Source: Athripsodes cinereus (taxonomy: Eukaryota; Arthropoda; Insecta; Trichoptera; Leptoceridae). From it: a DNA stretch of 64,000 bases. The notes beneath the pieces were generated by a model. It worked only from the letters and a program-made list of their open reading frames with translations. It did no database searches and was not told the origin of the DNA. Positions 1-11,218 of the stretch are shown in pieces. The position numbers and the translations under genes were made by a program. How positions within the stretch are numbered: position 1 is the stretch's first letter; each line of letters opens with the position of its first letter. The DNA lies in contig OX388325.1 of NCBI GenBank assembly GCA_947579605.1, positions 9,171,572 through 9,235,571 on the forward strand, written 5' to 3'.

Positions 1-1109
1 AATAAATAATTAACAAAAATTAGATATACCGGTTAATTTGTACATTAAAATTCAAAAATCTATTATAATAAACACTTGTAATATTGTAAAAATTTTTTGA
101 ACACAGATATTTCAGGCACAATGCTGGTATTTTGAACCTGCATTTTGAGCCTAATCCTTTGATATCCTGTATATCTGGATAGGTGAATTTTTCCCGGCAT
201 TAGACTGTTAAGTTTTTGTGTGACCATGACTGATCATATGGAGACTTATCTGGTTGTATAATGCTGAGAAGTGTGGATGGCAATTCTGCCGCCGCGTAAA
301 AAATAAAAATTTCTTAGTAGGTATAAACAATATGTTCTTAAAAATATTATTCTATACAATGCGAGTTTTATTTTAAGATAGATAAAGGTAAACAGTTGGT
401 CAGTGTTACACATGAATTAAACAATATTGTGTAGTTTGACTTTATACAATATATTAAAGGTTCCTGTAGAAATGGAAGTTATTTGATAATATACTCGTAT
501 ATTGGTGTATAGCTCTCTGTAAAGTAAAACTAAAACCAGTTGTGTTTTCTTCCATATATAAACATGGAGTTTTACAAAATAAACGTCAACTTCATCTGTT
601 CTTCTGTCCAACATTTTCTTCTGTCAATTTTTCTATGTTATTTTAGTTTCTAGTACAAAATTTAAATATTTTAGCTTAATATAACACCTTCATCCACTGC
701 CATCGTCAATGTCTACACATAATGTTTATTGATACTTATTGTTTAACATGTACAATTGAAATGTGAAGTATTTTATTGCTGTCACTATTTATTTGTTTAC
801 AATGCATACACTATATATTATCATGTCATATTATATCTTTACTGCATAACTGCATGTGTAAACACGTGAAGTTTTATACTTATACTGCATTGTAAGTCAC
901 TCAATCAATCAATGTCTGCATGTGGCTTTAATGTTGCACATTTTAACTTATGTATTATTTGAAAAACAGGACAACAGAGTGAGCCACATAATCATAACTA
1001 CTTAAGTATGGTTAAACATAGTATTTTTGATTTCAAGATTTATTTATTTATTCACTTATACATCACTATTACAAAACGTCATAAAACACACATGGACAGA
1101 AACAATACA

Positions 1110-1385
1110 CACAATCACAAATCAAAGACAATGCATTATCCTACTCAACCCGCACTCATCATCCAACCCCTTGCTATATAATACCAAGCCCACAAGTTTG
1201 TCATTTATTGCAAAAGTTATACAAAAAATTAAAAAAAGAAAAAGCAACAAGACACCAATCCAACATGCATAACAGGCAGCCAAAACAGATATGTGACTGA
1301 GCGTGCGCGCCGGAACAAGCAAGTCAATCAGGACTATGCAGTCATAACCCGCAGTCATAACCCGTATTGCCATGGGCCCTCCGAT
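1110..1385 (-). repeat. Dispersed LINE-tail-like repeat, copy 1
   Basis: This stretch resembles 31565-31825: both share an AATGCATTATCC start, a region near GTTGTCATTTGCAATAAAAG, and an end rich in GCGCGC...GAACAAGCAAG followed by GGACTATGCA. The A-rich context and a degenerate reading frame on the minus strand suggest the 3' part of a LINE, but the clade is not identifiable. Confidence 0.5.
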
Positions 1386-1427
1386 GTATGTTTGATAAAC
1401 CAATTCATATTGTTGAAATAACTGATG

Positions 1428-1550
1428 TAGGGTCAGAGATGTCGATACTGATTGACTTGAAAGTTTAAAAAATTATGACTTACATTAAGTCAAATGGAGA
1501 AATAAGAGTCCTTGGACTCCTGATATATCCGGGAAAAAGCCTATTTATTA
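1428..1550 (+). mobile_element. R1-clade LINE 3' UTR remnant
   Basis: It carries the 3' UTR signature also seen in the intact R1-clade element at 53544-57359: a short hairpin of the form AGAGTCCTTGGACTCCT followed by GATATATCCGGG. The upstream GGGTCAGAGATG matches the same position in the copies at 15580 and 61700. Only untranslated sequence remains. Confidence 0.6.
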
Positions 1551-1659
1551 ATATTAAAATGATTAAGCTAAAACACTGTAACTTTCACTGTATAAATTTT
1601 AATTTATATTGGAGAAAATGGGATCTTAAATTTTTCATTCAAATTTTTTTAATAACATT

Positions 1660-1735
1660 AATTATGCTTTTCCCACAAGTGGGGTAGCCAGCATATTAAC
1701 TGCACGTAATTAACATGCATATCTTCCTCTTCGTG
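1660..1735 (-). repeat. RTE-tail short repeat (family A)
   Basis: Reverse-strand copy of a short repeat seen more than a dozen times in the window. Its core is CTATCCCACTTGTGGGA followed by a conserved GATGGTATAGA end. Here the hairpin reads as CCCACAAGTGGGG on the plus strand, followed by the TAACATGCATAT...CCTCT segment. Confidence 0.5.
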
Positions 1736-2204
1736 TCAATAAAAGTTGAAAGATTCAGGATGGGTGGAGCACTTCATCCTTGATTGGTGATATTAAGCAT
1801 CTTATTTGTGATGTTTTAAAAATACTTGCCATTTTGCAGGACACTCAAAAACTTACAGAAAAAAGTGAGATATCTATTCCCCACTGGAGACATTGTGAGA
1901 CAGAATTTCCAGTGGATAAAATGGAATCTTGAATCCAATTTATTTTAAATAAAACCATATCTCTCTACATATACTCTCGTCACTCTTCTTCTGAGACCTT
2001 TCTAATCTCTAGGCTTTCGCTTTGGAATATTTGCCTTTTTAAATTTTGGGATGGTATGGTGCAAGGTGGTGCTTTTCCAACATAATTACATTTACTACTT
2101 CTTATGTATATTCTCAGGTATCTGTAAAACAACACATATCATTAAGACTTTAATTTTCAGTTCAGTTAATCTTCAATTTATCATTTTAATAATCTTCAAT
2201 TCAG

Positions 2205-2335
2205 CGATTAGATATGCCACCCGTCCTGAACGTCTTGTCATTTTATGGCACATAGAAGATAATCTATATTATGTTTATTACATACAGGCTACCTCACTTG
2301 TGATAGATGACATAATGCTATTTACATAGATAAGA
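2205..2335 (+). repeat. RTE-tail short repeat (family A)
   Basis: It contains TGGCACATAGAAGATAA, then TTATTACATACAGGC and CCTCACTTGTGATAGATGACATAAT, matching the family A order. The hairpin stem here is TCAC/GTGA, where most copies have CCCAC/GTGGG, so pairing is kept. Confidence 0.5.
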
Positions 2336-2413
2336 TATTCAATATCATCTATATAGTGTTGAACAATATATTTTTAATGAGGCGGTCGGTGGTAACCTGA
2401 TGACATAGTCTTA

Positions 2414-2880
2414 AGTAGCATTCACATTGCTTCACTTTGGATGATCATCCAGAGTGTCAGGGTCAAACCTGTTCATCGAAAGTGAACACGTCTGTTCACA
2501 CTTGTTCATCCCATGCTTTCACTGGCATGTGTCAACACATACGGTCATGTTGTTGTATGTAATTTGACGTATTTATGTAAAAAAATAATTAAATAAATAA
2601 AAAATGAAAAATAACACTTATTAAAAATTGAAACAAGTTAATATAATTCTCGGCGGCATGATAATTTTGTACAGGATTCTGACTTTCAATAGAAATTCAT
2701 AGATAAAACTTGTTTATGGTCGTTTCAGTGAAAGGTCCTTTCATCGAAATTATGTCGGGTAGTAATCTCTTTCCTCCGTCATCGCAAGTGATCACTATTG
2801 ATGAAACGCCTGTTCACACCTTTTCATCTTGGAGGATCATCCGGAGTGATCACTGAAAGTGAACAAATGTGAATGACCCT
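2414..2880. mobile_element. PIF/Harbinger-type MITE, copy 1
   Basis: A 467-bp non-coding repeat nearly the same as 18722-19194. Its ends are imperfect inverted repeats: AGTAGCATTCACATTGCTTC on the left and, read on the other strand, AGGGTCATTCACATTTGTTC on the right. It is flanked by TTA at 2411-2413 and 2881-2883. A 3-bp TWA duplication is the known signature of PIF/Harbinger elements. No transposase is present. Confidence 0.7.
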
Positions 2881-2982
2881 TTAGACTTTCAATGGACAGA
2901 TCTTTGTTGGATCCATCCATATCACTTACTGTGAGGGTGTATGAGGTGTATGTTTATTCCAAAACAATTTCTGTATTATTAT

Positions 2983-3462
2983 TAGAGATGCAACAAATAT
3001 TCGGCAACTATTCGGTATTCTGCCTATTCGGCAACATTTTTTCCATTCAGCCGAATACCGAATATTTGGTCTATTATTCGGTATTCTGCCGAATAGTTTA
3101 AATGTAAAACTGGAAGGAACTAATAGCTTGTAGATTGTTGCTATTTCATTGTCAGCTGCAGATGCATAATTATTAATCCTCAAATATATAATTAATTAAT
3201 TTAATTTCATATGGAGTGAAACACCATAATATTATTAACGTTAATATTAATGTTGGAACACAAAAATTTTGAAAAAATGGACCGCGCTTCAAGTCCTGTA
3301 GGTACATAATGTCTATGATATACCTACACGAAGATGCGCGGTCAGGAGTACCGCACGCTCTCACCATTGTTTTGCAGAATATTCACCGAATACTTGGTTA
3401 TTCGACATATGATCTTGCATAATATTTGGTATTCGACAAATATACTATTAGTTGCATCTCTA
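2983..3462. mobile_element. hAT-type MITE with a perfect 8-bp target duplication
   Basis: A 480-bp element with TAGAGATGCAAC at the left end and its reverse complement at the right end. Both sides carry ATTATTAT (2975-2982 and 3463-3470), an exact 8-bp duplication with T at position 2 and A at position 7, as is usual for hAT elements. The interior is rich in ATTCGG/CCGAAT motifs and has no transposase. Confidence 0.8.
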
Positions 3463-3505
3463 ATTATTATCAAAATATTTTCATTATTGTCATTGTATTT
3501 TCCAG

Positions 3506-5600
3506 GTGATTGAATCTCTGCTGAACACTGTATCTGATAAGACTGTAGCTATATTCGGATTTGCCTTTAAGCAGAATACAGGAGATACCAGAGAATCTCC
3601 AGCCATCTGCGTAGCCACCACTCTTTTGGACGAGGGAGCTAAACTACAGATATATGACCCTAAAGTAAGAATTTTTTATTTTTTTTATTTCTTCTTAAGG
3701 GACACAAACAGTTTAACTTAACAAATATTAACAGTCATATTTCTCCAGAAAACAAACCAATCAAGGTCCCGCAAATTACCGAAGCGTATGACGAAATCGT
3801 TGCAAGTAAACAGTTATAACACACACTTACCCTACCTAAATCAAATGCAAAAAACAAGACAAACCACCTGAAAATGAATAGCTTAATAATTACACTACAA
3901 TAGAATTATAAGAATATATAATAATTAAAAATTAAAGGTTTTAATATGATAGTGAGATTCGTGATATTAGATTGAACTCGATCCCCCCAAAACTCAATCA
4001 CTCCTCTCGGAACCACAGGTCACAGACTAAGCATCTTCATTGAGAGTGTCTTGCGCCAATTGAGTCACCTCTTCCTTCGACATTCCCAGCACTCTAATGT
4101 CATTGTAATAGGAATGGTATATTATGAAGTAGGAATGTAAAATAATGACCTAATTGATGAAATACGTCCCATCCAAGATAATAAGAAATATATAAAAGAA
4201 TATATAGCAAAAATGGACCTTATAGTGTAACTTATCATGATATATATGTGTGTGTATTTATGTATGTATGTGTGTGTTTGTGCATATGTGTACGTATGTG
4301 TATGGTGTTACTTGGAGAATTTAGTCCTTTTTGGCCAACTATTATTGTATATTCTCAAAATATAACCTAGCCAAGATCATCATCAATCCAACTGTTTTAT
4401 CGAAACTACCATAATACTAAAAGCCATGGTGCACAATACCTATCACATGTGACATTCTCATACCATTTAGCATACACAATATCCTCCTAAGACAGTAGGT
4501 ACTTGTTTTTTGCAGCTTAGTATCTTCAGCTCTTGTGCCTTGATGTCTTATATGTATGTAGAATGTTTTATAAATATCTGCTTTTTCACAGGATACTTAT
4601 GCTAACATTATTAATATTTATGTGTATGTATGTATGTCGGATGATTTATGCCGCCGTTTAATGGAGCATCCAACTCAAAGAATCCTGCAACACTAAAAGC
4701 CCTGTCACAAAAGCAAGACTTGTTTGCTCTATTGATCTCGTCCAGCATATCGATGGATGTCTTTGCCGAGTGTAGGGGTCTACTTGCAGGTGTTTCGAGA
4801 ACATAGAGCTCAGAAAGTGACTGAAATGCCATATTATTCAAATTTCTATTTGATATGTTAGTATTGATGTTGTCTTTTAGGTAGAACCTGAGCAGATAAG
4901 ATATGAACTGAAAGAGTATGGCCATACTGATTACAATGTACACAATTCAGCACTCAGTGCAGCCACTAATGCTCATGCCATCATCATATGTACTGAATGG
5001 GAGGAATTCAAGGTAAGACTCAAGTGTTTATCAAAATATCTTCTTCTTAACACCCCGATTACCCTCAATTTTTCGCTTCAAATGAATTGGAGCAAACCAT
5101 ATTTCTCATTTTGAAATATGTGTCCCAAATATGCCATTTTCCTCATCTTTATACTGGACAACATCTCTCTTTCCGTTCCAGCCCTCAAATTATATATTTA
5201 TTTTATTTATCATGTACATTAGTCATAATTTTACAATACATAATATTTAAAACATATAAATATTAAAATAATAGTTTTAGTTGATTAACACCCAGTTTCA
5301 TAATGGGGAGTTGGCAAGCTTATAGCTATATATTCCTTCTAACCGATAAATGCTCAATGTTTCATTTTGAATTAACAAAATTTGGAGTGATTGTATATTG
5401 ATTTGATGTAATCTTATTTCCAGACTTATGACTACCAAAAATTCTTTGATGTGATGCAGAAACCTGCGTACATATTTGACGGCCGGAAGATATTAGATCA
5501 TGAGAAATTGAGTAAGATAGGATTTGAAGTGCAAACCATCGGCAGAAAGTTCTCGGAGAATGGGCACAGTATGGCGTGGAAAACTGAGCATATCGATTGA
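3506..5600 (+). CDS. UGDH: UDP-glucose 6-dehydrogenase, C-terminal exons (5' part outside window)
   Basis: The enzyme oxidises UDP-glucose to UDP-glucuronate with NAD+ in the cytosol, feeding glycosaminoglycan synthesis and glucuronidation (family knowledge; the Drosophila gene is sugarless). Coding exons are 3506-3664, 4881-5012 and 5424-5600; all junctions are GT-AG and in phase, ending in TGA. The 155 residues seen start with [20 protein letters not shown], followed by [13 protein letters not shown] and YDPKVEPEQI. The last exon has [17 protein letters not shown] and [11 protein letters not shown]. These are the C-terminal UDP-binding domain of the family. The N-terminal NAD-binding domain and catalytic cysteine lie upstream of the window. 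The intron at 3665-4880 contains a microsatellite and a LINE-tail fragment. No frameshift or stop interrupts the exons. Confidence 0.95.
4230..4315. repeat. TG/TATG microsatellite in UGDH intron
   Basis: Imperfect run of TATG and TGTG units with no coding potential. Confidence 0.8.
4630..4800 (-). mobile_element. LINE 3'-end fragment
   Basis: On the minus strand it reads [20 protein letters not shown], then [11 protein letters not shown]. The RAFSVAG motif is typical of the C-terminus after the reverse transcriptase in several LINE clades. A second copy lies at 43255-43430 in a DUSP12 intron and shares the LDEI(N/D)RAN segment and the GGATGCTCCATTAAA tail. Confidence 0.6.
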
Positions 5601-5997
5601 CCTTGTGTATTAAAGTGAGAATATTTTTTTCTGTATCTTTTCATCGGGGCAAAACTGCACTATGTTAAAAAAAAAACAATATGGCGTATAAAGTTTTTTT
5701 AACATAATTACATTTAAAATGAAATCACTGCTACAGATGATTGTGGGTTATTCTTACGGCCTGTTTTTATAAATTCAAATCATATATAGTTGAATTAGGA
5801 ATGTTTTGCTTTGACAAAAATTTGAAAGTCTTTTTAACAATGTTTTTACATTATTTTTAATATTTTTGTTGATAAAGAAAATACATAGGATTGTATTGTT
5901 CAGTACCAAGGGTCCATCGGTTCAAGTTTCCATAGAGGGTACTGGTTTTGTTGTTACTTGTAAAATATTTCTTACATATTCAACATTCCTTTTCCCT

Positions 5998-6108
5998 GCT
6001 GAACATAAGCTTCACACATGCTTTTAATTTACTGTGAAAGATGTATAAGGTTGTATTTGGGCTTGTAACAAAACCCAGATACATCTTTTTTCAAAAAAAA
6101 AAAAATAG
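5998..6108 (+). mobile_element. SINE fragment (family B)
   Basis: It shares GTGAAAG.TGTATAAGGTTGTATTTGGG...ACCCAGATA.ATCTTTTTT with the copies at 11527, 28586 and 32219. The tRNA-like head is degraded here; the 3' end is an A-run. Confidence 0.65.
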
Positions 6109-6218
6109 TTGGAAGAGATTTGCCATAAACTCGTCTTCTGTATATTGATTGTATTTAATATGAATGAAATTCTTTATAAAATTGTTTGTAGTAAATTTAC
6201 AGTAAAGAATGAATAAAT
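6106..6218 (+). repeat. CR1-tail short repeat (family C)
   Basis: It begins GTTGGAAGAGATTTGCC, then ATAAACTCGTCTTCTGTATA and ends in ACAGTAAAGAATGAATAAATA. The order is the same in the copies at 6627, 7973 and 29998 and resembles the 3' end of the LINE at 46345-48790. Confidence 0.6.
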
Positions 6219-6626
6219 AAAAATGCAATATAATAATAAAAAATACATCAGATAATTTCAAATAATTATTTTCTATTTTCCAGATTGTATAATAGTTTGT
6301 TGGAGCGCTTGATTCCTGTGGTGATGTTAAGGATGGCGTACAAACACTTCCGTGACTGGCACTGGTGTTGCCGTATCTCTTATACTACTTTATTACTAAT
6401 AACGCAATATACTATATTATTATTTTTAGTATTATAATTTATATTTTTACAGTTGGCCACTGTCCTACTCGTACTAGAGATGCCAAGACTGTATTTTATA
6501 TACATACATTATTTTTATTTTATAGAATAATATTTTAATTACGTAATCTAAAGTGTGATTTTCACGAGCTTAGAAAACTTTGTGTTCAATCTTGTCATTA
6601 ATTTACTTCTTATTAAACTTTGGATT

Positions 6627-6751
6627 AGTTGGAAAAGTTCACGCTTCTGCGATAAACTCGTCTTCAGTATATTGATAATATCGTATTTTAATGCATTTTT
6701 CTATAAAATTGTATGTATTGTGATCAATGGTACAGTAAAGAATGAATAAAT
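6627..6751 (+). repeat. CR1-tail short repeat (family C)
   Basis: Second local copy: AGTTGGAAAAGTTCACGC, TGCGATAAACTCGTCTTC, and a GTACAGTAAAGAATGAATAA end with a TAAA tail. Confidence 0.6.
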
Positions 6752-7972
6752 AAATAAACAGTGACGAGTGAGAAGTAAATGTAGGCCTACCTCATCTATG
6801 ACCCCATGGAATACCCTGTAAAGAATTGGTCTTCCTCCCATTTCTGTTAGTTTTTGTGTGTCCTGTGAGAGGCAGGTCCACTGGCTTTTGGTCGGCAACC
6901 GTGATGGTACGAGTGAATGAATGTATGATGTTTTTGAGAATGCATTGATAGATTAATTCAATGATAATTTGCCAAAAAGAGCATTGTTTTTTCATTTACA
7001 AGGTTTATGATGGCCTGGTGACCCTTTTGTTATTTATAAGAAAGATACTATTCCCGTGATAATTGCATCAGAGCATTAGGAATGCCAATAAATGGAAAAA
7101 GTTGACACAATTGACGCCGCATTGCTCTGAATTAAGGGGTCTGGTTTATGTTCTGTGTTCTCAAGAGAAGTGTTAAAGGGTGGCTGTTTCCTTTTGCTGT
7201 AATTCTTTGTCATCCTTCTCTTTAGCACCATTTGAGGTTTGCAGTTTTCTTTCTTTTAAGATAACTATTTTTTTTTCATTTTCAACTGTTATCATCTGCC
7301 ACCATAGACGAAAATCCTTCATATTATTATTTACCATAGACAATTTCTAATAGATTCTATAAATATGATTGATTGATAAGTACTAAGCTCGTGTAAACAT
7401 ATTGTGTATCTCTATTCCTCGCATATATTAATAATAAATAATTAGTTAATATATCTACGCACCAATACTCTAAAATGTTAATGTGTTTCTATCATATTCC
7501 ATAATAGTTTTAATCCTAAATTTGTTTAGAGAATTATAGTAATTGCCATATTTAAAAAAAAAATATGTAGTTATATTAGTAAATCTGTAAACACTTGTAG
7601 TCAGTTTAAGTGTTTCAGATAAATGTAAATCCTCAAAATATCCAGGTTGTCAATGAGTCACCTCTAATACAGGAGAGACAATGGTCCTGTTTGTGTCATG
7701 GTTTACTGAGAATGTACAATGTTAGTTGGCGAAAAGAACACTCTTGTTTCATCGACAAGGATTTTCCTAATGTCTCATTTTATGTGGCACAGAGAGAATG
7801 AATCGATTCATTATATGTAGTAAGTTCACTGACCACAATGATACTGATGGATGATTTTTTCAAGACCATTTAGTGAAGGTAGAAAGTAGATACAAAAGTA
7901 GGTAGAAAATTTTAGACGAAAAAAAACAAATATAAAAGATACTCAACTGACATTTAGTGAAAAAAATTGGGT

Positions 7973-8095
7973 TAGTTGGGAGGAATTTCACCTTTTTAAT
8001 AAAATCACCCTCTGTATAGTGATTACATTTAATATAAATATATGTTTGTATACAGTTGTTTGTAATCTATGTACGGTAAAGAATAAATAAAACAT
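7973..8095 (+). repeat. CR1-tail short repeat (family C)
   Basis: More diverged copy: GTTGGGAGGAATTTCACC, ATCACCCTCTGTATAGTG, GTACGGTAAAGAATAAATAA. The hairpin near the start is eroded. Confidence 0.5.
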
Positions 8096-8536
8096 AAAAT
8101 CCATCATATATGGAGTATTGATACAAACACATTTTCAATATCATATAATAATTAAGCGTATCACGTTAAGAGAGATGAATTATTATCAAAGTATTATTTT
8201 TTTACAATATTATTGTAGTGTTGTATAATAAATTGGTGTGTCTCATTCACTGAATGATATCTCTTGAGTTTTCCAAGTCTCTTATCTGTTTTACATGTCA
8301 ATTGCTCAGTTCCATAAACAACAGAATCCGTATTGCTTGGTGAATGCAGCAAATCACGGGTACTATCACCTTTTTCTCCTCACCGTTGATATTAGAAAGA
8401 AAACAATCAAGATGTTCACATTGTTTGTTTGTTAAGTGTGGACATAGCACAAACTTAATTTTGAAAAATTTCCAGTCAGTCTTTGGAACTGGACGATTGT
8501 TATGTATCAGTTTTATTCTCTAAAAATATCTATTGG

Positions 8537-8689
8537 TGGGGTCTGGCCAACTATATTGACCGTGCCTTCTGTGTGGCTGGTCCGTTGCTGTGGAACAAAA
8601 TTCCCTTTGAGATGCGAACTCTGGAGAGTGTGGAGGTGTTCAAGACGAGGTTAAAGACCCTATTGTTCGGGAGGTGTTATGTTTCTTAA
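8537..8689 (+). mobile_element. LINE C-terminal fragment
   Basis: It encodes DRAFCVAGPLLWNKIPFEMR, then TLESVEVFKTRLKTLLF and a stop. This is the common tail after the reverse transcriptase in CR1/Jockey-like LINEs. The sequence after the stop has a hairpin (GTGG...CCAC) followed by AAAACGGCCCATC. No reverse transcriptase core remains. Confidence 0.7.
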
Positions 8690-11218
8690 ATGGGCCCTTG
8701 CGGTGGTTTCTCCACAAAACGGCCCATCATAAATAAGTTGTCTAGTTATTATTATATCTAGTTAAAAAGAAAACATTGTGCTCTAGTTTTTAATAAAACG
8801 TGTACAGAGGCTCTATTGAAATCATGTTGATAGGATATTTCTGTGCGTGTGAGCAAAACTGCACTACCTATGTCAAATTTTGGCAAAAAATTATTTATGA
8901 ACATAGTATTATAATCCCTGTTATTAAAAACACATTACGTTTTGTAATATCCATAAATAAAAAAATATGCAAAAAAAAACAAAGCAAAACGATGGCCATA
9001 CTCAAAAATGGCATCTCGTGACATAGCGTAGTATTGCTCCGGCATACAGATTTAGATTGTGTATGTAAAAAGATTGCCAGTAATAAAAATGTAGGAAAAT
9101 TATTTAATAATTATTATTATTAGTTTGTATTTTGTGAATGTTTAATATTGTTTCAAACAATGCTATTTATTAATATTTTTATTATAAGTATAATTTAATG
9201 CTTCGGTGCTAAAGTCCTAAGTTGACAGTCATGTAAAAGTGTAACTAGACAGATTTTTGTGTGCTTTGTGTTGCCATAAACTTTGAGAAATAATTATATT
9301 TACATTTAAAGAAGTGTCATATGTTTATTTAAATTAATTTAATCAAATATGAAAATTGAAATCAATACATATAAATTGAATAATTTTATTTTAATAACAT
9401 TGATAAATTTTATAAACAGACGATTTAATAAGATTTTAATAAGTTATACTTTATCTGACGTAAACAAAATATGTAATAAATATATTGCAAATTTAGATTG
9501 AAAATATTTTTAGACTGTGTTTAATTATCATTATCATATTTTATTTATTATTTTCTGCATGTGGCAACATTGTATTGTGTTATGTCAAGCCGTTTGTAGC
9601 AATTCTTTTCCTGTCTTAGTTGGAAACTGAACATTTTTGTTAAAAGGTGTGTTGATATTGTATGGATTATCGATATATTCCATCTCAATAACAACATACA
9701 TTTTTACAAATAATGATTGTTTACAAAAAAAAGTTAATTACCAACTAACGGTCTGTTCCAACAATCTGTCTATCTATTACTGTCTATAAGTAGCGTGTCT
9801 TCCTCACAAGACAAAAAGCTGGGCTTTACCTGAGGTTTCCAGGCTTAAAAATAATTTTAAAATCATAAAATCACGTGCATTTAATAACCTGATAATTTTT
9901 TTCATTGTCCTATTTTTATAATGAAACTTGCAAAGTAGAATGGAACTTTTTTATTTTACCTTACATGCTTATATTTATAACAGATTTCCAATTGTGTGCG
10001 AGTGATTTAAATACTTTATATTTTGTAAATATATTATTTATAGGTACACATTAATAATTGAGGGTGGGCCTACCCAGTTTGAAATCCATAGACACGCCAC
10101 TACTATATTATACATTAATTTTAAAGTGATAGTAATAGATTGACAAATTATTGGAATCAACCGTAAGATACACGAAATGGCTACACATAATATATATCTT
10201 CAGTTAATTTTAACAGTCATGGAGAAGTTTTAAGTCAAATAATGTTCTAAAGTAGTTGATCTCGGTCTATTTGACATTTATCTGTCACTGTGGTTGTCAA
10301 TCTCTCTATGGTCCCGCTAATATTAATTTTATTATTTTTTGACTATCTTTATGTTGTACGTACATATTTTATTATGAAATTTATTTATTCTTTGAAATAA
10401 AGTAATTTGTACTTTGTAGAAAAATTTGGATGTTTTATTTATATTTTTTCCTAATTCCTCTTAAAAATACAGGCAGGTGAAAAGTTGTCGAGAGATACTA
10501 TATCTGTACTTGAGCTGGAGGAAAAAACTTTATATGACAAAAAACAAATTATACAATTATGACAAAAAAAGGAATGAAAATTATATACTTTTAAAATAGA
10601 ACAATGTATTTATTTTATTAAGATTATATCACTTTTCACCCGAGTCTACAAAGCATGTTTAAATAAAAAACGTTAAATCTTTTTTTGTCGTTTTTGCAGC
10701 TTGATACATTCTCGCATAGTCCAATCGATCTTCTTGGGTAAATTAGTGACAAATAATTTTAGTAAAAAGGATTATGGTCATTGATAAGGAATACAGAGAC
10801 AGTCAACGTACATATTATGTAGTGAGAATATACATTTTTATAAACAATTGAAATATTATGCAGTACTCTGTAGCTGCTTACGAAAAAAATACGAACCGAA
10901 AATTACCAGCTTTTTGTGATGGTTAGTATTTCGCATTCACCAACAATTAGATTTATTGACAATAGTAATTTCTTCCTATTAGTGCGGCAAAAATGTAATA
11001 CAAATACCTAAAGAAATGCGGGAATCCCTGCAAATCATTCTAATTCTATGGTGCTATTTGTCTATGGCTCTGATTCATAGAAAAAAATATTTTGACGTTG
11101 ACAGCTGTCAATCCTAATCTTTTCTTTTGTATCTCGAAGCTTTTAGTTGTCTGCGTTATTTTATTATTTTTAAAAGAAAAAAAACGGAATAAACTTATAA
11201 AAAAGAAACATTTTTAGA

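Larger units (their letters stand above)
1..3505. other. Repeat-filled intron upstream of the first visible UGDH exon
   Basis: No coding exon is recognisable here. The dehydrogenase exon at 3506 begins with a splice acceptor, so this stretch is most simply intron of that gene. It holds a LINE-tail repeat (about 1110-1385), an R1-clade 3' remnant (1428-1550), two copies of a short RTE-tail repeat (1660-1735 and 2205-2335), a Harbinger-type MITE (2414-2880) and a hAT-type MITE (2983-3462). I recognise nothing in 1-1025. Confidence 0.6.
5601..11218. other. Intergenic region between UGDH and the first ZAD zinc-finger gene
   Basis: No host coding region is recognisable. It contains a SINE fragment (5998-6108), three short CR1-tail repeats (6106-6218, 6627-6751, 7973-8095), a family A fragment near 7785-7810 and a LINE C-terminal fragment (8537-8689). 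From about 9000 to 11100 the sequence is AT-rich with nothing I can identify. The 3' UTR of UGDH and the promoter of the next gene must lie at its two edges. Confidence 0.6.
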